DNA of 6,665 nt from positions 1-6,665 of the forward strand of contig JAKADW010000120.1 of the NCBI GenBank assembly GCA_021820165.1, in the 5' to 3' direction. Made by a program: the position numbers and the translations under genes. This document shows, piece after piece, positions 1 to 5,432 of this stretch; the first letter of the stretch is position 1, and each line of letters begins with the position of its first letter. The notes beneath the pieces are model-generated. The model made no database searches and had not been told where the DNA came from. It worked only from the letters and a program-made list of their open reading frames with translations. Source of the stretch: Bacillota bacterium (lineage in GTDB: Bacteria; Bacillota_E; Sulfobacillia; Sulfobacillales; Sulfobacillaceae).

Positions 1-838
1 CGGGGAAGCGTTCTTTCAGTTTTTGGACCAGAGATATCAGGTCATCGGGCGCGTCCACCCCATCCAGTCGTGCGGCGATGACAGCTTCCTCATGCGCCTC
101 CAAACCAAAGCGCCTGCGCATTTCGGGGTGGATATTCTGCGGCCGATCCTTCATCGGTGCGGCACCTTGCGCTCCTTGGCTTAGTTGAATTTCAATGGCG
201 TCGGCTTGTTTAAGCTGATCCCAATTGTACTGGGGAGACGTCGGCCATGTGCCCCGGTGGTATTGGATGACGTAATGTTTTGCCAGCTGGCGTTCCTCGG
301 GAATATACACGCCCTCACCGCTATTGGTCGCCGTGCCAATTACGGCCGACGCTTGGGCTAGCGCTTGGCGTGCGCGGAGGGACACGGCACCGCCATACGA
401 CATGGCGCTGATCAACACAGGGCTCTCCAGTGTTAGCGGTCTGGCAGCTTGGGGCCCAATGCGGACGTTCAGGGAGACCGGTTCGGCATCCGCTGTCGGC
501 AAAGGGTCGACGTTGGCGAACATCAATAAGAGTTGGTCCCAAGGCGAGAAGTGAATCGGACTACCCAGTGGGCGCGAGGGCGGCATTCCCGTTTCGGCGC
601 GGATTCGGGTTTCTATGAGGCCTAGCGGAGTGAGCTTCTCCATGACCGGAACGAGCCCTAAAGGGTTTTTGCTGTAAGCCTGGCTTGTGTTTCCCATGGC
701 CCGGCTGACACCTTCGCCCAGCGCCGGCGTGAGGGCTTTCACCAACGCCCGCATCAGGGGTTTGGCCACGACGACGACTACGATTCCCAACATCATGACT
801 GCCGCCAGCACGGCTACCACTGTCCACCAGAATGTCAC
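1..838 (-). CDS. FMN-binding glutamate synthase family protein, N-terminal part (left edge cuts it)
   Basis: The minus strand is open from a GTG at 838-836 to the window edge and gives 279 residues without a stop. Residues 3-25 form one hydrophobic membrane anchor. The rest matches the FMN-binding domain of ferredoxin-type glutamate synthases: an ISAMSYGG segment near 143-150, GTATNSGEGV at 168-177, and IEIQLSQGAQG at 215-225. The pattern after the last motif resembles the stand-alone YerD-like subfamily (roughly 500 residues, with a membrane anchor) rather than the large GltB subunit. The family is expected to bind FMN in a TIM barrel; the actual substrate of these stand-alone proteins is less certain than for true GltB. 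The GTG start is supported by AGGAGG at 847-852 with an 8-base spacer, and the hydrophobic segment follows directly. A decayed thiamine-diphosphate enzyme fragment lies just upstream on the same strand. The C-terminal half is not visible. Confidence 0.88.
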   Translation of the reverse strand, partial: MTFWWTVVAVLAAVMMLGIVVVVVAKPLMRALVKALTPALGEGVSRAMGNTSQAYSKNPLGLVPVMEKLTPLGLIETRIRAETGMPPSRPLGSPIHFSPWDQLLLMFANVDPLPTADAEPVSLNVRIGPQAARPLTLESPVLISAMSYGGAVSLRARQALAQASAVIGTATNSGEGVYIPEERQLAKHYVIQYHRGTWPTSPQYNWDQLKQADAIEIQLSQGAQGAAPMKDRPQNIHPEMRRRFGLEAHEEAVIAARLDGVDAPDDLISLVQKLKERFP

Positions 839-843
839 CCGCG

Positions 844-1264
844 CTACCTCCTGCTGGGCCGTGGAAACTGCCGTTCCTTCGGGCCCGAGTCTTTGGTGTC
901 AGGGTGCCCATTGTTCGGTCTGCTATGTGTTAGTGCGACCTGCACAACCCGCACGTTGGAGGGGAGGAATTGGGCAGGCCACCCAGCATCAACAACACGT
1001 CGGCGGCTTCAGCCACGGCAATGGCTGTATCCGTCCCCGCCTCTCCTAGGGGACCGGTTACGAGCGGATGGCTTTCAGATAGGGCGCCTTTCGCTGGAAG
1101 TGTGGTGATGACGGGTGCCTGGAGGTGCTCGGCTAACGCTAGCACGGCGGGAGCTTCGCTTGTCACGCCTCGCCCCATGAGGATCACGGGATGGCGCGCG
1201 GCGCCGAGAATCCGCGCCGCGTCGTCCAGTGCACGATACTTTGGCTTTATGGTGTCAAGGCGAA
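844..1264 (-). pseudogene. Remnant of a thiamine-pyrophosphate-dependent enzyme (pyruvate oxidase/acetolactate synthase type), central domain, frameshifted
   Basis: Read on the minus strand, the frame from about 1264 to 978 encodes a segment typical of the central domain of TPP enzymes: a linker ending DDAARILGAARHPVILMGRG, then APVITTLPAKGALSESHPL, then GPLGEAGT and ADVLLMLGG. After LMLGG this frame runs into unrelated residues and stops at 932-930. A second frame picks up at about 975 with QFLPSNVRVVQVAL, which is how this domain normally continues (a short variable stretch, then VVQID-like), so a frameshift lies near 975-985. That second frame stays open to a TAG at 846-844 but loses family resemblance after about 931. 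The N-terminal pyrimidine-binding domain and the C-terminal TPP-binding domain with its GDG motif are both absent, so the product cannot be an active enzyme. The upper boundary coincides with an insertion-sequence-like end at 1265. The exact substrate class of the ancestor cannot be told. Confidence 0.72.
847..852 (-). promoter_or_regulatory. Ribosome binding site deciding the GTG start of the glutamate synthase family gene
   Basis: The minus strand reads AGGAGG here, eight bases before the GTG at 838. No ATG further in gives as good a match, and the N-terminal membrane segment begins immediately after the GTG, so this site fixes the start. Confidence 0.8.
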
Positions 1265-1370
1265 TGTCAAAATGGCCAAAAACGCCAAGAGGAAATCACC
1301 AAAAGGGCCAACGGAATTTCTGCAATAGGGCCAGGATTAAATCGCCATTTTGGCCAACGGAAAATCGCCA
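1265..1370. mobile_element. Possible solo end of an IS21-type insertion sequence
   Basis: The block opens with TGTCAAAATGGCC and holds several related sub-repeats: GGCCAA-type cores at about 1274, 1306 and 1352, an AAATCRCCA core at 1293, 1339 and 1362, and an inverted pair AAAATGGC (1269-1276) / GCCATTTT (1344-1351). IS21-family elements begin with TG and carry several transposase-binding repeats inside each end, which this resembles. It butts directly against the truncated TPP-enzyme fragment. No istA or istB sequence and no second end were found inside the window, so at most a remnant is present. The family assignment is by appearance only; a regulatory repeat cluster is the alternative. 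Confidence 0.38.
1293..1365. repeat. Two imperfect 27-bp direct repeats, 46 bp apart start to start
   Basis: Positions 1293-1319 and 1339-1365 agree at 20 of 27 bases. The shared parts are AAATC, CCA, and the 11-base core GGCCAACGGAA (1306-1316 and 1352-1362). The middle four bases differ (AAAG against TTTT). A further AAATCGCCA copy lies at 1362-1370. Iterated binding sites for a transposase or another DNA-binding protein would look like this. Confidence 0.7.
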
Positions 1371-1767
1371 GGGGATGCAGACAGCAAGAGGCCCTCGACG
1401 ACCACGTCGTCGAGGGCGGGTGATGACACCAGGTGTCGCGTGCCTTCTTGTGACGATACGCGGCATCGACACGTATCGCCCGGCGCCACGCATACGAACG
1501 TCCCCCTGAAAGGCGGTTTCCATCAAGGGCCACACCATCTGTGGGGGATCGCCGTCAACTTTCCCGAATTCGAGCCCTGCAGAAGACACATGACTTTCAC
1601 CGGCTGAGCTCCGGTTTAGGAGCCTTCAATGCGCATACGTGACCCGTCAATCGAAGAAACCCGGGACTGCAGATTCTCGGCAACATGGGCAGGCGGTGCG
1701 CTACCAAGGTCGACGGCATAGGTCCCTTAGGAAGGGCAGGAGGCGCCGGAACGCGCCAGTGTCCTCG
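1371..1767. other. Non-coding stretch with several small inverted repeats
   Basis: No reading frame here has a convincing start, ribosome site or family resemblance. Besides the 12-bp hairpin, it holds GACACC-A-GGTGTC at 1425-1437, a 7-bp inverted repeat CGATACG / CGTATCG at 1454-1460 and 1472-1478, GCTCC / GGAGC at 1608-1612 and 1619-1623, and a GGCGC / GCGCC pair at 1742-1746 and 1753-1757. The last lies just past the stop of the cytochrome operon and could be a weak terminator, but no T-run follows. Nothing else is visible. Confidence 0.5.
1391..1417. other. Perfect 12-bp inverted repeat with 3-base loop
   Basis: GCCCTCGACGAC at 1391-1402 is followed by CAC and then by its exact complement at 1406-1417. 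The stem is very GC-rich and would fold strongly in either transcript. There is no T-run on the plus side; the minus side continues CTCTTGCTGTC, which is only mildly T-rich. It could act as a terminator for minus-strand transcription coming from the cytochrome operon, or be part of the mobile-element remnant beside it. Confidence 0.6.
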
Positions 1768-1953
1768 TTATGGTGGCCGGCGGCGTGTGCTTATGGTGCC
1801 GACGGCTAGGAAAAGGCCAAGCCCCAGCAAGACGATCCCGAGGATTAACGCGCCCCAACGAATGGGAAAGAAAGCCGTGCCTAAAAGCCCCAGACCGAAC
1901 ACGCCCATCACGGACCCGAGAACAAACCGCAAGATCCCGATGCGGCGTTTCAT
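1768..1953 (-). CDS. Small two-helix membrane protein, last gene of the cytochrome b operon
   Basis: The product is 61 residues from an ATG at 1953-1951. It begins MKRRIGILRF, has two hydrophobic segments at about residues 8-26 and 29-48 with a short FFPIRWG turn between them, and ends in the basic tail STRRRPP. The ATG overlaps the TGA of the upstream gene as ATGA, a typical arrangement for translational coupling. A longer frame from 2004 (78 residues) exists, but its extra 17 residues lie wholly inside the upstream gene, so the overlap start is preferred. I do not recognise a named family. Position suggests an assembly or accessory subunit of the cytochrome complex, or simply a passenger gene. 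The stop is TAA at 1770-1768. Confidence 0.6.
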   Translation of the reverse strand: MKRRIGILRFVLGSVMGVFGLGLLGTAFFPIRWGALILGIVLLGLGLFLAVGTISTRRRPP

Positions 1954-2906
1954 GATGGGCGACCAGCCGAGTCTGATTGGTGCGTGGCGTAGTACTTGTG
2001 CCAAATAATGCGATGAACACCGAGTAATCGCGGCAGCCGATTAATTCCGGGGATCCAGGGAGCGAACATCAAGACCAGGAAGACCAGCATGCCACCCCCT
2101 AGGGCCATCGCGTCCGCAGCACTGGCATGGGCGATAAATGGGAGTTGGTAGATGGCTGTGACAAGGGTCATCCACCAAGGGCCTGGGTACGGAGCCCGCT
2201 CTTCGTGAATGATTCCCCATTGGTTGCCTTCCAACTCCAACTTTTTGGCGGCGCGGTGCAAGGGATGGCCTTGCAGGAACAATAAGGAGTTCTGATTGTC
2301 GAATTGATAGTCAGCAGGACTACGGTCGAGGGCACCCGTCATGAGTCCGCTTTGTCCAAGATCCAAGAGCCCTTGCATCATCGTCGCGACCGGTCCATAT
2401 GCGCCGCTCGGCAAGAGTACATGGGAACCGTGAACGCGTGCATGATCCAGCGCGATACCGAAGGCTCGTTCCCATCGCGCCTGCTGCGCCCGAGAGGCCT
2501 TTGTGAATCGCTGCAGCGCGGGTGTTAGACTAGGGTCCAAATGGGCGGCGTAGGCCAAGGGCTCTAACACAAAGGCTTGTTTCGGGTACACGGGGTGAAT
2601 GACCCCCACCCACTTTTGCACGGCGTCCTGGACAGACCCCGTTCCGCCGTTATAGGGTGGACCGTAGTTCGCGATCTCCCCCGTCCCGTTGAGGTCACCG
2701 AGGGCCACGGTTAAGAACCCCTTTGGGTGGCTGGTCGCGTAGGCCTCAATCTTGAGGGCAGGCTTCGTGGGTTCGTGAAACAGTCCGGAGAGCAGGGCCG
2801 TCAACAAAGCGATTAGAAGCGTTGTGCTCAAGAGATGCTTTACGAAATCTGTCGGAACGTAGCGGTAACGGTGTGTGACGTCAATCCGGGGGTGGTAATG
2901 ACGCAA
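1950..2906 (-). CDS. Cytochrome b C-terminal/subunit IV-like membrane protein of a bc-type complex
   Basis: The product is 318 residues and starts with TTG at 2906-2904, directly after the TAA of the cytochrome b gene. The start is fixed by AGGAGG at 2915-2920 with an 8-base spacer. Visible parts: a basic N-terminus, one membrane helix at about residues 24-43, a long polar region of about 200 residues with the phrase FLTVALGDLNGTGEIANYGPPYN at about 64-86, then helices at about 243-259 and 265-287 and a basic tail. In other bc/b6f systems the gene after split cytochrome b encodes subunit IV, with the quinol-site PEWY motif, or QcrC, a subunit IV fused to cytochrome c. Here the place of PEWY seems taken by PGPWW at 241-245, and the protein has no cysteine at all, so no CXXCH haem c site. 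Its role as partner of the b subunit is inferred from operon position and helix layout. It could instead be a distinct subunit found only in acidophile-type complexes. Confidence 0.55.
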   Translation of the reverse strand: MRHYHPRIDVTHRYRYVPTDFVKHLLSTTLLIALLTALLSGLFHEPTKPALKIEAYATSHPKGFLTVALGDLNGTGEIANYGPPYNGGTGSVQDAVQKWVGVIHPVYPKQAFVLEPLAYAAHLDPSLTPALQRFTKASRAQQARWERAFGIALDHARVHGSHVLLPSGAYGPVATMMQGLLDLGQSGLMTGALDRSPADYQFDNQNSLLFLQGHPLHRAAKKLELEGNQWGIIHEERAPYPGPWWMTLVTAIYQLPFIAHASAADAMALGGGMLVFLVLMFAPWIPGINRLPRLLGVHRIIWHKYYATHQSDSAGRPS

Positions 2907-3530
2907 TTAGCGCACCTCCTCATTCACGGTGTGTTGCAATTCTTCATCGCTGGGATAGGGAGGAACTACGCCTTTGATACGGATGAACGCAATGTGCACG
3001 GCAATAACCCCTCCCAAAATCATCGGCATAACGACGACATGCAACCCATACATTTGGCCGGCGTTTAAGGGATTGAACCAGGCAAAGCCGAGGGCGTTCA
3101 ATCCGTCTTTCGACTGCACAGCGTTCCATTGTGAATAAAAATCACCGCGCATGAGATAGCCGGTAAAGGCGGTTGGAACGGCTAACAGAAGCGCCAAAGT
3201 TCCGAGAAGCCATGTTCGTTCCCGGCCACCGCGCCATGCACCAGAAAAGAAGACTCGTAAAAGATGTAGGATCATGAAAAAGAAGAAGGCCTGAACCGAC
3301 CAAAAGTGGATTCCGCGCAGATAAAATCCCACGGCTGAGATGGTCCACCATTGGGGACCATTGGCCGCCATGATAACCCCGGAGAGGACGAGTACGACAA
3401 AGCTTGATGCCGTCAGCGAACCTAACGTGTATAAGAGACCTGAGGCATATTCAGGCAGCTCGGTGGGTAACCAAGTGTCCAACGAAAACAGCACACGCAT
3501 CTTCTCTCTGATATAAACCGTCCAATTCAT
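2907..3530 (-). CDS. Cytochrome b6-type subunit (N-terminal cytochrome b) of a menaquinol-oxidising bc complex
   Basis: The product is 207 residues from the ATG at 3530, chosen because AGGAGG at 3537-3542 precedes it by six bases; a longer frame from 3581 would translate that ribosome site. It has the four-helix cytochrome b fold: helices at about residues 29-53, 74-94, 107-125 and 162-184. Haem ligands are H75 and H89 (spacing H-x13-H) in helix B, and H164 and H179 (H-x14-H, the b6f/Firmicute spacing) in helix D. LLRVFFSGAW and RERTWLLG after helix B also fit the family. The role is transmembrane electron transfer between two b haems from quinol. The cysteine that in plant b6 and Bacillus QcrB anchors the extra haem ci is replaced by T35 (motif LLYTLG), and there is no cysteine elsewhere. 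No Rieske gene lies upstream. The downstream subunit gene starts immediately after the TAA. Confidence 0.88.
   Translation of the reverse strand: MNWTVYIREKMRVLFSLDTWLPTELPEYASGLLYTLGSLTASSFVVLVLSGVIMAANGPQWWTISAVGFYLRGIHFWSVQAFFFFMILHLLRVFFSGAWRGGRERTWLLGTLALLLAVPTAFTGYLMRGDFYSQWNAVQSKDGLNALGFAWFNPLNAGQMYGLHVVVMPMILGGVIAVHIAFIRIKGVVPPYPSDEELQHTVNEEVR
2915..2920 (-). promoter_or_regulatory. Ribosome binding site deciding the TTG start of the second cytochrome gene
   Basis: The minus strand reads AGGAGG inside the last codons of the upstream gene, eight bases before TTG at 2906. No ATG or GTG lies at a suitable distance, so this site justifies the rare TTG start. Confidence 0.75.
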
Positions 3531-3536
3531 GGTAAC

Positions 3537-3542
3537 CCTCCT
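3537..3542 (-). promoter_or_regulatory. Ribosome binding site of the cytochrome b gene
   Basis: The minus strand reads AAAAGGAGGG at 3545-3536, six bases from the AGGAGG core to the ATG at 3530. This rules out the 17-residue longer start. Confidence 0.8.
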
Positions 3543-3691
3543 TTTGGCCACATGCTCGTACCTTATGATACAAACTACCAAGACGTTGTGATGGAGACAA
3601 GCTTATCGAGGGGTTCCATAGTTGATTCCAGAGAAGGAGGTCCGCGAGTCCGCGATCAGAACGTTCACGATCTGGTGATCCCGGGGTGGTT

Positions 3692-3910
3692 ATGCGGATT
3701 TCCCACGGGTATACCGACCGCCTAACCATTACCCGGGCGGCCAACGCCGAAGATGCGATGGCTACCCTTCTGTCTTACGGAGAAGTCACCCACGACATAA
3801 CCAATAAAAAATTCTCAACGCGCGCTTATGCCCATGTGCGGGAAAACTCGATCAATATCGGGGTCAGAGGCGTTTTGTCATTTTGTGGTCATGAACCAGG
3901 GATAGGATAG
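3692..3910 (+). CDS. Doubtful small ORF in the divergent region
   Basis: An ATG at 3692 (or GTG at 3686) opens a frame of about 72 residues beginning MRISHGYTDRL and ending at TAG 3908-3910. The codons look reasonable for this DNA (many ending in C or G) and the middle contains RAANAEDAMATLLSYG, which could form a helix. However, there is no proper ribosome site, only a G-rich GGGGTGG two to three bases before the ATG, and I recognise no family. It sits where promoters are expected. It may be the tail of a decayed gene, since the same frame is open back to 3626, or chance. Confidence 0.22.
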   Translation: MRISHGYTDRLTITRAANAEDAMATLLSYGEVTHDITNKKFSTRAYAHVRENSINIGVRGVLSFCGHEPGIG

Positions 3911-3950
3911 AGGGAGATTAGTAGATTAGCTGTTAAAGGAGAATCCTGTG

Positions 3951-4823
3951 ATGAAGAAGCTGGTTTTAGGGTTGTTGTCAGCGGGTCTAGTCGCCGCCCC
4001 CTTGGTCGCTTCCCAATATAGTTTTGCCAGTGGTGGACCGCCTCACACATCATCGTCGGCTCATGCATCGGTTGGCGCGACTCAAGCCGAAACCACGGCC
4101 GTCAACGCCGTGGGTGGGGGACAGGTGACCCATATCTCCAACGATACCTATCAAGGCCAGGCCGTCTATGATGTGCATGTCCTGTGCAAGGGAACGCTGT
4201 ACGACGTCAAAGTGTCGCGAAGTTCGGGGGCCGTTGTCCAAAAGAAGCTCTCCTCGGAACAGCCCCAAAGCCCCCCCTCGGGCGCGAATAGTTCCGGCGC
4301 CACGTCGGGATCCGTAAATTCCACGCAAGCGGAGCAACTGGCCGTCAGCGCCGTGGGTGGAGGATCGGTGCTGCACATCTCCGCTGACCACTACCAGGGT
4401 CAGGGCGTATGGGATGTCCACGTCCAGGATCAAGGAAAGATCTGGGACATCAAGATCAGTCAAGGCACCGGATCGGTATTAGAAAAGAAACTCGCCTCCG
4501 AGCCAAACGCCGGATCGCCAGGGAAGTCGTCCTCGGATTCCCAGGACCAGCCTGATCACCATGGATCGCCCACGCCTCCGCCCTCGGCCGGATCTGTCCC
4601 CTATGGGCAGAAACTGTCCAGCGTTCCCTCAGCCTATCAAAGCACCGTGAATCAAGCGTTGCAACAAGAAAACGGCCGCTTAAAGTGGGTGAAATTCATT
4701 CATAAGCACCATGGGGAGACGCAGATGAACATTAAGATACGCCGGATTCAAGGAGGAACGGTCAAGGTCAAGGATCTCTTCAACGCGTCGGGACAGTTGG
4801 TGCAAGAAAAAGTGAACCATTAA
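3951..4823 (+). CDS. Exported protein with two tandem PepSY domains
   Basis: The product is 290 residues from the ATG at 3951; a GTG at 3948 directly before it would add one residue. AAAGGAG at 3935-3941 is the ribosome site. Residues 1-27 are a signal peptide (MKKLVLGLLSAGLVAAPLVA, then SQYSFAS). Two PepSY-like repeats follow at about 44-103 and 125-184, offset by 81 residues. Each runs TQAE..AV.AVGGG, HIS, YQGQ.V.DVHV, a second DVKV or DIKI strand, then a KKL.SE end. Serine/glycine/proline-rich linkers separate them (104-122 and 185-215). A basic C-terminal part (216-290) is not recognised. PepSY domains occur in secreted or envelope proteins, some thought to inhibit peptidases or to sense envelope state. 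The only cysteine, C79 in the first repeat, corresponds to D160 in the second. The gene lies upstream of a two-component pair on the same strand, but a terminator follows it, so it may be transcribed separately. Confidence 0.85.
   Translation: MKKLVLGLLSAGLVAAPLVASQYSFASGGPPHTSSSAHASVGATQAETTAVNAVGGGQVTHISNDTYQGQAVYDVHVLCKGTLYDVKVSRSSGAVVQKKLSSEQPQSPPSGANSSGATSGSVNSTQAEQLAVSAVGGGSVLHISADHYQGQGVWDVHVQDQGKIWDIKISQGTGSVLEKKLASEPNAGSPGKSSSDSQDQPDHHGSPTPPPSAGSVPYGQKLSSVPSAYQSTVNQALQQENGRLKWVKFIHKHHGETQMNIKIRRIQGGTVKVKDLFNASGQLVQEKVNH
4080..4502 (+). repeat. Internal duplication inside the PepSY gene
   Basis: The DNA for residues 44-103 (4080-4259) and 125-184 (4323-4502) encodes the same domain twice, 243 bases apart. 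Base identity is still visible in places, for example GCCGTGGGTGG in both, but third positions and many residues have diverged, so the duplication is old. Confidence 0.75.
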
Positions 4824-4839
4824 GGCGAATATCTATCGG

Positions 4840-4886
4840 GATGGAAGGGGTTCGAATACATGCCCCTCCCATCTCGAAGATTTTTT
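4840..4886 (+). terminator. Rho-independent terminator after the PepSY gene
   Basis: GATGG-A-AGGGG at 4840-4850 pairs with CCCCT-C-CCATC at 4863-4873: 10 pairs with one A/C mismatch and a 12-base loop. A run of six T follows at 4881-4886, seven bases after the stem, which is slightly far. It lies 17 bases after the PepSY stop codon. Confidence 0.65.
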
Positions 4887-4902
4887 CCACTGAGGAGGCC
4901 TT

Positions 4903-5430
4903 ATGGGGCACAATTCCTGGTGGGCATGGAAATACGGGCTGATATTGTCCGTCCTATTGATGATCCCGGGGTTTATTTCCATAAGCCGTACCTTCGCCCG
5001 TAGCCATCGCGCGTACCACCCTTTTCGCATCGTGCCAACACCGACGGAATCTCTGTCCTGAAAGGCGAATCCTCACCACGGTTCCACCCGTCTATAAGCA
5101 TAGGGTGGTATCGCTTGCGCGCCTCCAATCGTCGGGATCTTTATGTCGATGGCAAGACGGGACGGATTCTGATTCACCCCCCTGGTCATGCATGCGGCGG
5201 TAAAACACGTCAACCCCGTAAACTCTGTGTCGCTTGGTACCACATCCGTCCAGGTGGCTGAAAAGCCCGTGGGAGGCGGGCCAATCGCCACGGTTCGAAC
5301 CGTTACCGTTCATGACCGGAAAATTGATGCTGTGGAATGCATGCCGACCTACGGGCTATACGCTAAAATCAATGTAAACCCTCAATTGGCGAAGGTGTTG
5401 TCCGTTAATGTGGAAAAGGTTGACCGATAG
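4903..5430 (+). pseudogene. Decayed membrane-anchored PepSY-like gene, several frameshifts
   Basis: An ATG at 4903, four bases after AGGAGG (4893-4898), opens a 52-residue frame with one membrane helix at about residues 11-28, stopping at TGA 5059-5061. Beyond it the other two frames carry pieces that fit a PepSY-type domain in order: VPPVYKHRVV in the second frame (about 5081-5110), then WYRLRASNRRDLYVDGKTGRI in the third (5106-5168). The original frame resumes from about 5173 to the TAG at 5428-5430 and includes VARTVTV-like strands (IATVRTVTVHDRK). The YVDGKTGRIL phrase is typical of the last strand of PepSY domains. Three single-base shifts would join them into one protein of about 176 residues. 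The 80-residue tail from ATG 5188 has no ribosome site and is unlikely to be its own gene. Either the gene is dead, or the sequence has indel errors; a free-standing 52-residue membrane peptide remains possible. Its stop lies two bases before the response regulator start. Confidence 0.6.
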
Positions 5431-5432
5431 CC

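Larger units (their letters stand above)
3531..3950. promoter_or_regulatory. Divergent intergenic region between the cytochrome b operon and the PepSY gene
   Basis: About 420 bases separate two outward-facing genes, so promoters for both should lie here. On the minus strand TATCAT, within the stretch complementary to about 3571-3576, is a possible -10 box for the cytochrome operon, but no good -35 lies at 17 bases. For the PepSY gene I see no convincing promoter; TTGTCA near 3875-3880 is a possible -35 with no -10 at proper spacing. Other structure: a tandem GTCCGCGA at 3640-3647 and 3648-3655, the palindrome GAACGTTC at 3659-3666, and a ribosome-site-like AAGGAGGT at 3634-3641 with no start codon after it. 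A doubtful plus-strand ORF occupies the middle. Confidence 0.4.

Noticed and set aside
1265..1370. CRISPR array
   Set aside because: Only two or three imperfect units with unequal spacing, no regular spacers and no cas genes.
970..1509. 179-residue plus-strand frame
   Set aside because: It is antisense to the TPP-enzyme fragment and continues through the repeat block and hairpin; it has no family resemblance and no ribosome site.
1296..1589. 97-residue minus-strand frame next to the repeat block, considered as an IstA/IstB remnant
   Set aside because: It has no recognisable transposase motif, crosses the 12-bp hairpin with arginine-rich low-quality residues, and lacks a ribosome site.
3531..3581. 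Longer start for cytochrome b, adding 17 residues
   Set aside because: The extra residues would be translated from the AGGAGGG ribosome site itself; the ATG at 3530 has ideal spacing.
3451..3744. 97-residue minus-strand frame over the cytochrome b start
   Set aside because: It overlaps the cytochrome b gene in another frame and covers its ribosome site; the composition looks random.
4050..4463. 137-residue minus-strand frame inside the PepSY gene
   Set aside because: It is a shadow of the duplicated plus-strand domains; its own apparent repeat simply reflects the plus-strand duplication.
5188..5430. Independent 80-residue gene starting at ATG 5188
   Set aside because: No ribosome site precedes this ATG, and the frame is the same as that opened at 4903, so it is better read as the tail of the broken gene.
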